From Chitinophagales bacterium (GTDB lineage: Bacteria > Bacteroidota > Bacteroidia > Chitinophagales > UBA2359): DNA of 6,964 nucleotides. A model generated the notes under the pieces. That model did not search any database. It worked only from the letters and a program-made list of their open reading frames with translations, and was not told the origin of the DNA. A program made the translations under genes and the position numbers. Shown piece by piece: positions 1-5,649 of this stretch (positions are counted from its first letter, which is position 1; each line of letters starts with the position of its first letter). The stretch covers positions 1 through 6,964 of the forward strand of contig JAHDDN010000281.1 of assembly GCA_020629335.1 (NCBI GenBank), given 5' to 3'.

Positions 1-14
1 ATTTCGATAAATAG

Positions 15-125
15 CTGTAGGAGAAGGATTCGAACCTTCACAGAGTGGTTAGACATCTAGATGTTTTATCCCAAACCTCTACCCCCGAGACAAGAGGGCA
101 TGGCTGCCAATTTCATCACCCTACA
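15..125 (-). tRNA. Class II tRNA-like gene, anticodon GTC, distal copy
   Basis: Identical to the other two copies; the anticodon is at 89-91 and the variable region spans 40-81. In the variable region AGAGGTT can pair with AACC-(AC)-TCT as a 7-bp stem with a 2-nt bulge, topped by the palindrome ACATCTAGATGT (53-64). The sequence after its 3' end differs from the other copies (ATAAA in place of most of the spacer), so this is the last intact unit seen here. No terminator is visible before the window edge. Confidence 0.8.
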
Positions 126-130
126 GTGTA

Positions 131-156
131 TACGAAATATGCTAGCACATTTCGTA
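131..156. repeat. Spacer palindrome between tRNA-like copies (left)
   Basis: A 26-nt inverted repeat, TACGAAAT on one arm and ATTTCGTA on the other around TGCTAGCA. Twelve of 13 positions pair, with one A/C mismatch. No T-tract follows on the minus strand, so it is unlikely to be a terminator. As RNA it would be a hairpin between two tRNA-like units and could be a cleavage site; as DNA it could bind a dimeric protein. Confidence 0.75.
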
Positions 157-183
157 GAATTTAAATTATGAAAAAGAACTTAG

Positions 184-294
184 CTGTAGGAGAAGGATTC
201 GAACCTTCACAGAGTGGTTAGACATCTAGATGTTTTATCCCAAACCTCTACCCCCGAGACAAGAGGGCATGGCTGCCAATTTCATCACCCTACA
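184..294 (-). tRNA. Class II tRNA-like gene, anticodon GTC, middle copy
   Basis: Identical in all 111 positions to the copy at 353-463; the anticodon is at 258-260. It is separated from its neighbours by 59-nt spacers, each containing a hairpin, so the three copies are probably made as one precursor and cut apart. No promoter-like TAnnTTTG box is visible in the spacer, which supports co-transcription from the promoter at 515-546. Confidence 0.8.
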
Positions 295-299
295 GTGTA

Positions 300-325
300 T
301 ACGAAATATGCTAGCACATTTCGTA
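300..325. repeat. Spacer palindrome between tRNA-like copies (right)
   Basis: Exact second copy of the hairpin at 131-156, at the same offset from its tRNA-like gene. It is absent upstream of the promoter-proximal copy, so it belongs to the inter-gene spacer and not to the tRNA 5' flank as such. Confidence 0.75.
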
Positions 326-352
326 GAATTTAAATTATGAAAAAGAACTTAG

Positions 353-463
353 CTGTAGGAGAAGGATTCGAACCTTCACAGAGTGGTTAGACATCTAGAT
401 GTTTTATCCCAAACCTCTACCCCCGAGACAAGAGGGCATGGCTGCCAATTTCATCACCCTACA
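353..463 (-). tRNA. Class II tRNA-like gene, anticodon GTC, promoter-proximal copy
   Basis: First copy transcribed. Read on the minus strand, the acceptor stem is TGTAGGG with TCCTACA (7 bp, last pair G-T) and the next base is G, the G73 position. T8 and G9 are followed by a 3-bp D-stem (ATG/CAT) whose loop AATTGGCAG closely matches bacterial tRNA-Leu. The anticodon arm is CCCTC-TTGTCTC-GGGGG, giving anticodon GTC (427-429, Asp) with T33 present but T at position 37 where a purine is usual. The variable region is 42 nt, about twice the usual class II length. The T-arm GAAGG-TTCGAAT-CCTTC is canonical. CCA is not encoded, as is common in this phylum. C(-1) could pair with G73 to give an 8-bp acceptor stem. 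A complete cloverleaf makes a tRNA-derived RNA nearly certain. Whether it is aminoacylated, and with what, is open. Confidence 0.8.
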
Positions 464-514
464 GTATTGTAGTAAATAAATTAAGTTAAACTGATTACTT
501 ATTGATTACAATGA

Positions 515-546
515 CAAATTTAAGAGGTCTACTTCTTTTTTGCAAA
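515..546 (-). promoter_or_regulatory. Bacteroidota-type promoter of the tRNA-like array
   Basis: On the minus strand TTTG (546-543) is followed after 20 nt by TAAATTTG (522-515), a full match to the Bacteroidota -7 consensus TAnnTTTG with a -33 TTTG at usual spacing. Transcription would start near 508-510, leaving a leader of about 45 nt before the first tRNA-like gene. This is the best promoter match found by eye in the window. Confidence 0.65.
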
Positions 547-684
547 TATTTTAACAAAAAATAAACTTTTTTGCAAAAATGGTAAAAAAAACCCTTTTAA
601 ATGAAAATAATTCAATAACGCACCTAAAAAATAGCTTCAAATTGTGATTTTTTTAAAAAAGCAATAGAAATTATACCTTTTTAT

Positions 685-699
685 TAGATAATTATCATA
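685..699. promoter_or_regulatory. Candidate Lrp-family operator
   Basis: TAGATAATTATCATA matches the E. coli Lrp consensus YAGHAWATTWTDCTR at 12 of 15 positions and contains the perfect palindrome GATAATTATC. It lies 75 bp upstream of an Lrp/AsnC-family gene, and such regulators often control themselves. In AT-rich DNA a match of this quality can arise by chance. Confidence 0.3.
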
Positions 700-774
700 A
701 TTTAGTGGTGAAAATTATACAAAATTCAATAACAAAGCTAACTATTTTTTAAAACACACAAAATATAGCTTGAT

Positions 775-1260
775 ATGAATCAGGAAATAGACTCATTAGA
801 CCTGAAAATTTTGGCCATTCTAATGGATGACGCCAAAACAGCCTACATAGAAATAGCAAAGCGTTTATTTGTTTCAGGTGGTACAGTACATGTAAGGATG
901 AAAAAATTAGAACAACTAGGAGTAGTAAAAAGACATCAAATAGTAGTTGATTATTCAAAATTAGGATACGATATAACAGCATTTATAGGAATCTACCTTA
1001 GTCAAAGTTCATATTATGATGAAGTAGCTAAGCGCCTAGATGAAATCGCAGAAATTGTAGGAGTACATTACACAACAGGGAATTATAGCATTTTCTCAAA
1101 AATAGTTTGCAAAGACACTAACCACCTAAGACACGTTCTTCACGATAAAATTCAACGAATAAATGGAGTGCAAAGAACCGAAACACTAATCTCCTTAGAA
1201 GAAAGTACCAATAGACCTATCAAATTGGAAGAACTGGAAGGATTAGATATTGCTAAGTAA
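775..1260 (+). CDS. Lrp/AsnC family transcriptional regulator
   Basis: A 161-residue one-domain-plus-sensor regulator, the usual Lrp/AsnC length. Residues 8-55 form the N-terminal winged helix-turn-helix (LDLKILAILMDDAKTAY at the start), with recognition helix around S34-L48 (SGGTVHVRMKKLEQLG). Residues 66-142 form the ligand-sensing RAM/AsnC domain, including the HYTTGNYSIFSK segment (98-109) that corresponds to the loop contacting amino-acid effectors in the family. Such proteins form dimers and octamers and wrap DNA in response to amino acids; the effector here cannot be told. The ATG at 775 puts the HTH at the normal distance from the N-terminus; no Shine-Dalgarno is present, as expected in Bacteroidota. 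Only 24 bp separate it from rsmI, so the two are probably co-transcribed. Highly typical for the phylum. Confidence 0.95.
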   Translation: MNQEIDSLDLKILAILMDDAKTAYIEIAKRLFVSGGTVHVRMKKLEQLGVVKRHQIVVDYSKLGYDITAFIGIYLSQSSYYDEVAKRLDEIAEIVGVHYTTGNYSIFSKIVCKDTNHLRHVLHDKIQRINGVQRTETLISLEESTNRPIKLEELEGLDIAK

Positions 1261-1284
1261 AGACCAAATATTAACCTCCAAAAA

Positions 1285-1959
1285 ATGTCAAAACTGTACC
1301 TAATCCCAACGCCAATAGGTAATCTAGAAGATATTAGCTTTCGAGCAGTTAGATTGCTAAAGGAGGTAGATCTTATACTCGCAGAAGATACACGAAAAGC
1401 AAGAATTCTATTGAATCATTACAACGTACAGACACCAGTAATCGCTTATCATATGCATAATGAGCATGGCATGACTAATCAATTGGTTAAGAGAATGAAA
1501 GCTGGTGAAGTAATGGGACTAATCAGTGATGCTGGAACACCAGCAATTTCAGATCCAGGATACCTTTTACTTAGAGAATGCCTCAGAGAAAAAGTAAACA
1601 TAGAAACACTTCCCGGTGCCTCAGCTTTCCTAGTTGCGCTAGTAAATTCAGGTATCCCATGTGACAGATTTGTTTTTGAAGGCTTTCTACCAAAGAAAAA
1701 AGGTCGACAAACTCGTTGGCTCGCACTTGCTGAAGAACAACGAACTTTTATCTTCTATGAATCTCCTCATAGATTGGAGAAAACACTTAAAGAAATGATA
1801 GAATATCTTGGAGCCAATAGACAAATAGCCGTTTGTCGAGAATTGACTAAATTACATGAGGAAAACGTAAGAGGCTCAATAGAAGATGTGCTAACTCACT
1901 TTCAACAAAAAAAAGTGAAAGGTGAAATAGTTATCGTTGTAGAAGGCTTAAAAAAATAA
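1285..1959 (+). CDS. rsmI: 16S rRNA (cytidine(1402)-2'-O)-methyltransferase RsmI
   Basis: SAM-dependent enzyme of the tetrapyrrole-methylase fold that 2'-O-methylates C1402 in the ribosomal P site. Family motifs are all present: PTPIGNLEDIS (8-18), AEDTR (33-37), SDAGTPAISDPG (81-92), LPGASA (109-114), FEGFLPKKKGR (131-141), FYESPHR (157-163), RELTKLHEE (185-193) and GEIVIVVEG near the end. At 224 residues it is shorter than the E. coli protein (about 286), lacking the C-terminal extension; short versions are common in Bacteroidota, so it is probably intact. It starts 24 bp after the lrp-family gene and likely shares its transcript. No hairpin terminator is evident after the stop codon. Confidence 0.97.
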   Translation: MSKLYLIPTPIGNLEDISFRAVRLLKEVDLILAEDTRKARILLNHYNVQTPVIAYHMHNEHGMTNQLVKRMKAGEVMGLISDAGTPAISDPGYLLLRECLREKVNIETLPGASAFLVALVNSGIPCDRFVFEGFLPKKKGRQTRWLALAEEQRTFIFYESPHRLEKTLKEMIEYLGANRQIAVCRELTKLHEENVRGSIEDVLTHFQQKKVKGEIVIVVEGLKK

Positions 1960-2430
1960 AAACAACAGAAATACCAAAGCAATATATCAATATCATAAAT
2001 AATTCAAATTTATATACTACTAAAATCGCCATTTTCTACTTAATGAATGTGTTAAGTTTTTAAAATAATTACCTTTCTTTTTTACGGTAAATAATAAGCT
2101 TAAAAATCTTATATTGTACTTGTCTTTTTTTTATAGAGTATTGATTATTAGAATGAATGTGTATGTAAAATGCACTCAAAATAGCTTGAAACTCAAATTA
2201 GTAGGCTAAAAAAAGACGGAAATTAATAAAAAAAGTATTTGCTTATTAACAACTAATATAAGACATTTGTGAATACAAAACAGCACAATACTACTTTCTT
2301 CAATAATTTAAGTACTAAATTAATAATTCAATCCCCCAAAATATTATTATTATTTAGAATCAGTGTGTAAACTTAAGTACAAATTCACATACTCACGAAG
2401 TAATTAACCTTGCTTCCCAAACTTGCGTAA
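1960..2430. other. AT-rich intergenic region, no gene found
   Basis: 471 bp without a credible coding frame on either strand. It contains a candidate promoter at 2238-2269, a direct repeat AATGAATGTGT (2042-2052 and 2152-2162), and a copy of a small motif AAATAGCTTGAAA (2179-2191) resembling one upstream of the lrp-family gene. TTACC/GGTAA and ATAAG/CTTAT short inverted repeats occur around 2070-2112 but are too weak to call. An unrecognised small RNA or long leader cannot be excluded. Confidence 0.5.
2238..2269 (+). promoter_or_regulatory. Candidate promoter of the inositol-monophosphatase-family gene
   Basis: TTTG (2238-2241), a 20-nt gap, then GACATTTG (2262-2269), matching five of the six fixed positions of TAnnTTTG. 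The spacing equals that of the tRNA-array promoter. Transcription would begin near 2275, giving a leader of roughly 155 nt. Confidence 0.35.
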
Positions 2431-3228
2431 ATGAATCTATCCTTAATGTGTAAACAAGTTGTAGAACTTGCAAAAGATGTGGGAGCATTTATCCGAAGTG
2501 AAAGAGATAAGGTAAGCATAGAGGATATATCCATAAAATACAAAAATAATCTAGTGACCTATGTTGATCAACAAGCAGAAAAACAAATTGTTGATAAACT
2601 AAGAGCCATTTTACCTAATGCTGGATTTATTGTAGAAGAGGCAACCGTTGAAAGGTCAAGCCAATCTTTACAATGGATTGTGGATCCCCTAGATGGTACA
2701 ACCAACTTCCTTTATCATTTACCTACTTATGCAGTAAGTATTGCATTAATGGAAGATGGAGAAGTAATCCTAGGAGTTGTATATGAAATCGTTCAAGACG
2801 AATGTTTTTACACTTATAAAGGAGCATCCGCTTTTCTGAATGATAAGGTAATTAATGTGTCAAATTGTGATACCTTTGAGGAGGCTCTTCTAAGTACTGG
2901 TTTCCCATATTATGATTTTGAACATATAGACCCCTACATTGAGATACTAAAATATCTAATGAAAAATACAAAAGGTATTAGACGCTTTGGAGCTGCAGCA
3001 GTAGATTTATGCTATGTTGCATGTGGTAGGTTCGATGCTTATTTTGAACATAGCTTGTCTCCTTGGGATGTCGCCGCAGGCGCCTTTATCGTGAAACAAG
3101 CAGGTGGCAAAATTAACGACTTTAAAGGAACTAATAATTACCTTTTTGGACGGGAAATAATAGCTTCTAATAAGCAACTTAGTCAAGTAATGACAAGACT
3201 AATACAAAAACATATTATTTCCAGTTAA
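2431..3228 (+). CDS. Inositol monophosphatase family protein
   Basis: A 265-residue Mg2+-dependent, Li+-sensitive-type phosphomonoesterase. The metal site is complete: EE at 69-70, then WIVDPLDGTTNF (82-93) giving D85 and D88 with the GTT phosphate-binding turn, and PWDVAAG (211-217) giving D213. These match E70, D90, D93 and D220 of human IMPA1. The RRFGAAAVDLCYVACGRFDAY stretch (184-204) and the AGG at 224-226 are also standard. The substrate cannot be fixed from sequence: inositol-1-phosphate, other sugar phosphates, or PAP (CysQ-like) are all possible, and SuhB-like roles exist in the superfamily. ATG 2431 is preferred, although ATG 2446 (M6) is a possible shorter start. It appears to be monocistronic, with large gaps on both sides. 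Confidence 0.93.
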   Translation: MNLSLMCKQVVELAKDVGAFIRSERDKVSIEDISIKYKNNLVTYVDQQAEKQIVDKLRAILPNAGFIVEEATVERSSQSLQWIVDPLDGTTNFLYHLPTYAVSIALMEDGEVILGVVYEIVQDECFYTYKGASAFLNDKVINVSNCDTFEEALLSTGFPYYDFEHIDPYIEILKYLMKNTKGIRRFGAAAVDLCYVACGRFDAYFEHSLSPWDVAAGAFIVKQAGGKINDFKGTNNYLFGREIIASNKQLSQVMTRLIQKHIISS

Positions 3229-3275
3229 AAACTATATTCGGCTCAGTGACGACTCAAATATAAGGCGTCCTAAGC

Positions 3276-3305
3276 TTGATTAGGATTAGAGTATAATTAT
3301 TTTTA
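3276..3305 (+). promoter_or_regulatory. Candidate promoter of the T9SS-exported protein gene
   Basis: TTG (3276-3278), 19 nt, then TATTTTTA (3298-3305), which differs from TAnnTTTG only in the last base. It would give a leader of about 50 nt. AT richness makes this tentative. Confidence 0.25.
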
Positions 3306-3363
3306 AAATAAATTGATAAACTATTAATTAAGTCAATAGTTCACCAAATTAAATGTTTAATCT

Positions 3364-5577
3364 ATGAAAAAAAATCTATTTACAAAATTGAGCACTCTGC
3401 TTTTTGCTTTTGCAGTGCTTTCAATGGGAAATGCTTTCGCTCAATGTTCTTTGGTGGAAACACCAACTACATCGCCTCAAGGAGCAACAACTTGTTCTGG
3501 GGATGAAGTACAATTAAGCTTTGAAGCTGTAGGAACAGACACTGACGAGGTATTAGTAGAATGGAGTACGCTTGCTGACGGTAATGTCTTCAGCACGGAA
3601 GACAGCCCAACAGTGGCTCCTACTAATTTAAACTGTGCTCCAGTATATGTTGGATACCAAGTTAAGTTAACTTGTCCTGATGATCCAGCTGAAACTAAAG
3701 CACAAAACTTATTTATCCTTGTTTTCCCAACAGACCAAGCTGCTGATCCAGAAGCTAATACAGATGTAGCAGACTTCGTCTCTGTGACAACTTCTGGTGA
3801 AGATTGTTCTGTAAATGTTGTGTCTAATTGTGTATGGTTAACAGTGACGCCTACTGGCACAAGTGTTACTCCTGATGATCCAACAGCAACATTTAACTAT
3901 ACTTACAACTATCCAGCAGATGTAGAATTAAACTGCCTTTCAGGTTCTTTCGATGTAACTGTTGAAGGTTGTGAACCTGAAGAATGTACGGCTGATATGA
4001 CTTCTACTACTGCTTCTGATATCGCTGTAGTTTCTGGTACAAGTATCGACTTAGATGCTTTTGGAACAGTAAATATTGGTAATGGCGTATACTCATGGTC
4101 TGGTTCTGATGGATTTGCTGCCGATGGTTCTTCTGTCGTTTCTGTTCCAGTAAATGATGGTTGTGATCCAATTGATGTAACTTATACTGCTACTATCGTT
4201 TCGGATGAAGACCCTGGATGTACTGACTCTGCTTCTGTAACTGTTACAGTTTATCCTACAGGGCCTGGAGCATTTATTTCTTCTGATGTAATGGATGAAG
4301 GTTGTACAGTAATGGTTATCTCTTCTTGTGATAATGTTACAATCTCTAATGGCGGTTCATTCACAGCAGGTGAAGGCGAAAGCGGTACAGCTACTTTCAC
4401 AGCTACTTATAACTACCCTGATGGTGTTACAGGTGCTGGCGATCCAATAGAAATTGAAGTTGATTATGATTGCCCAGCAGCTGCTATCGAGTTACTTTTC
4501 GAAGTGAGCGAAAGCTGTAACGAATTTACTGAAGAATCAGTAGTTACAATCACTATCACAAACGGTACAGGCCCTTACTCTATCACAGGCAGCTTGAATG
4601 ATGATGGATACGAAGAAGATATTTTACCACCTCTTCAATTCTCTGATGGAGAAACTTACTCTATTACTGTAACTGATGCTAATGGCAATACTGGTACTAT
4701 CTCAGGTAGTGTAAACTGTTCTAAAGCTTGTGTTTTAGAAGGTGTTGAAGCAGCAATTGACTGTAACGAAATCTCTGGTAATATCACAGTATTAGTAACA
4801 ATCCCTGATGGCGAAGGTGAAGCTCCTTACACTATCACTACAGATGATGAAGGTGTAACAGTAGCATCTGCTATCGATGAAGATGGTAACGTTTTATCTA
4901 ATTCTTTCGAAATCGGCCCTTATGCTCCTTTCGCAACTTATAACTTAACAGTTACTGATGGAGGCGCTGAAGGTAATGAGTGTACTGTAGAATTAACTGA
5001 TAATGTTGGTGATTGCCAAACAGTTGATATTAGCCTATTATCTTTCAATGGTAGCATTGAAGAAAATGGTAACCTATTAACTTGGATCACTGCAAGTGAA
5101 ACAAACAACCAATTCTTTGTAATTGAGCGTTCTATCGATGGTGTTAACTTCCAAGAAATTGATAGAGTAGACGGTAATGGTACAACTCAAACAGCAATTG
5201 AGTATACTTATACTGATAAAGATTACCAATTAGGTGCTAACTACTACAGACTTTCTCAAGTTGATTTCGATGGCTCTACTACAGTGGCTTCTGACGTAAT
5301 CGTTCTTGAAAGAGGAGGCGTAGCTTTCGTATTTGATAACATTTACCCAGTACCAACTTCTGATTTTATCAACATCACTTTAAGAGTTGAAGCAGATAAT
5401 ACTTTCACTTCTTATGTATATGATAACTCAGGTAGACTTGTTTTCAACGAATTCTTTAACGTTGAAGCTGGTACTAATAATATTACTATCGAAGCGGCTC
5501 ACTTAAGCCCAGGTACTTACATCATCGCTATCTCTGATGGTAACGAAGTAAGCACTAAGAGATTTATCAAAAACTAA
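3364..5577 (+). CDS. Secreted modular protein with T9SS type A C-terminal sorting domain
   Basis: A 737-residue protein exported by Sec and then the type IX system to the surface or medium. The signal peptide is residues 1-26, cut at AFA|QC; Q27 fits the Bacteroidota rule that SPase I products begin with Gln (later pyroglutamate). Residues 28-203 and 208-370 look like a duplicated Cys-containing unit: both have an EW/SW Ig-like part, then VFPT/VYPT, a DC/GC-V-V-S-(N/S)C motif and NYTYNYP/TATYNYP. Residues 385-452 and 467-551 resemble SprB-type repeats (GPYSI, YSITVTDANG; APYTI, YNLTVTDGG). Residues 554-650 are the common module preceding the sorting domain (LLTWITASE, YYRLSQVDFDG). The T9SS CTD is 655-737 (NIYPVPTSDF, DNSGRLV, LSPGTYIIAI, KRFIKN). 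The product is rich in Asp, Glu, Thr and Ser, suggesting Ca2+-binding beta-sandwiches; no catalytic motif is seen. Likely an adhesin or surface-layer component. Confidence 0.9.
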   Translation: MKKNLFTKLSTLLFAFAVLSMGNAFAQCSLVETPTTSPQGATTCSGDEVQLSFEAVGTDTDEVLVEWSTLADGNVFSTEDSPTVAPTNLNCAPVYVGYQVKLTCPDDPAETKAQNLFILVFPTDQAADPEANTDVADFVSVTTSGEDCSVNVVSNCVWLTVTPTGTSVTPDDPTATFNYTYNYPADVELNCLSGSFDVTVEGCEPEECTADMTSTTASDIAVVSGTSIDLDAFGTVNIGNGVYSWSGSDGFAADGSSVVSVPVNDGCDPIDVTYTATIVSDEDPGCTDSASVTVTVYPTGPGAFISSDVMDEGCTVMVISSCDNVTISNGGSFTAGEGESGTATFTATYNYPDGVTGAGDPIEIEVDYDCPAAAIELLFEVSESCNEFTEESVVTITITNGTGPYSITGSLNDDGYEEDILPPLQFSDGETYSITVTDANGNTGTISGSVNCSKACVLEGVEAAIDCNEISGNITVLVTIPDGEGEAPYTITTDDEGVTVASAIDEDGNVLSNSFEIGPYAPFATYNLTVTDGGAEGNECTVELTDNVGDCQTVDISLLSFNGSIEENGNLLTWITASETNNQFFVIERSIDGVNFQEIDRVDGNGTTQTAIEYTYTDKDYQLGANYYRLSQVDFDGSTTVASDVIVLERGGVAFVFDNIYPVPTSDFINITLRVEADNTFTSYVYDNSGRLVFNEFFNVEAGTNNITIEAAHLSPGTYIIAISDGNEVSTKRFIKN

Positions 5578-5600
5578 ACTTGATAAATACTTTAACAAAA

Positions 5601-5634
5601 AAAGCCCCCTTCACAATTTTGTGAAGGGGGCTTT
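5601..5634. terminator. Strong bidirectional intrinsic terminator
   Basis: A perfect 15-bp stem, AAAGCCCCCTTCACA with TGTGAAGGGGGCTTT, closes a 4-nt loop (ATTT). On the plus strand CTATTTTT follows; on the minus strand the stem runs into seven Ts (from the A-run 5597-5603). It lies between the convergent stop codons of the secreted-protein gene and the S41 protease gene and should stop transcription from both. Confidence 0.95.
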
Positions 5635-5649
5635 CTATTTTTAAAATCC

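Larger units (their letters stand above)
12..465 (-). repeat. Tandem array of a 169-bp unit carrying tRNA-like genes
   Basis: Two full 169-bp units (12-180, 181-349) are followed by a partial third (350-465). I compared the copies base by base and found no difference, in either the tRNA-like part or the 59-nt spacers. Identity stops at position 12 on the left and after 465 on the right. On the left edge the first six bases (ATTTCG) match the end of the spacer hairpin, so a degenerate further unit may lie outside the window. Perfect identity including non-genic spacer points to recent duplication or ongoing homogenisation by recombination. It could also be an assembly effect, but the clean boundaries make that less likely. 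Confidence 0.95.
464..774. other. Divergent intergenic region between the tRNA-like array and the lrp-family gene
   Basis: No gene is seen here. It holds the minus-strand promoter at 515-546, two direct copies of TTTTTTGCAAA (536-546 and 567-577, 31 bp apart, the first overlapping the -33 box), long A and T runs, and a palindrome GATAATTATC at 687-696. No convincing TAnnTTTG promoter was found for the rightward gene; TACCTTTT (674-681) is the nearest but lacks a well-spaced TTG. Confidence 0.6.

Noticed and set aside
15..125. tRNA-Sec, tmRNA or an intron-split tRNA-Leu
   Set aside because: The anticodon is GTC and not TCA and the D-stem is 3 bp, against tRNA-Sec; there is no tag reading frame or tmRNA core; the extra bases lie in the variable arm and not in the anticodon loop, and are far too few for a group I intron.
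12..465. CRISPR-like array (regular repeats with spacers)
   Set aside because: The spacers are identical to each other, and the 110-nt repeat is a tRNA cloverleaf; no cas gene is nearby.
749..982. Minus-strand open frame of 77 codons
   Set aside because: Antisense to the start of the lrp-family gene, hydrophobic by composition, no family features.
1285..1959. C-terminal truncation of rsmI
   Set aside because: All motifs are present and the short form is usual in Bacteroidota; no homologous sequence continues after the stop codon.
2042..2162. Direct repeat AATGAATGTGT (two copies, 110 bp apart)
   Set aside because: Short, AT-rich and without flanking similarity; likely chance.
3268..3285. 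Hairpin TCCTAA-GCTTGA-TTAGGA as terminator of the phosphatase gene
   Set aside because: Only a 6-bp AT-rich stem, and no T-tract directly follows; the T-run starts about 15 nt later.
3477..3860. Minus-strand open frame of 127 codons
   Set aside because: Entirely antisense to the secreted-protein gene; a by-product of its codon use.
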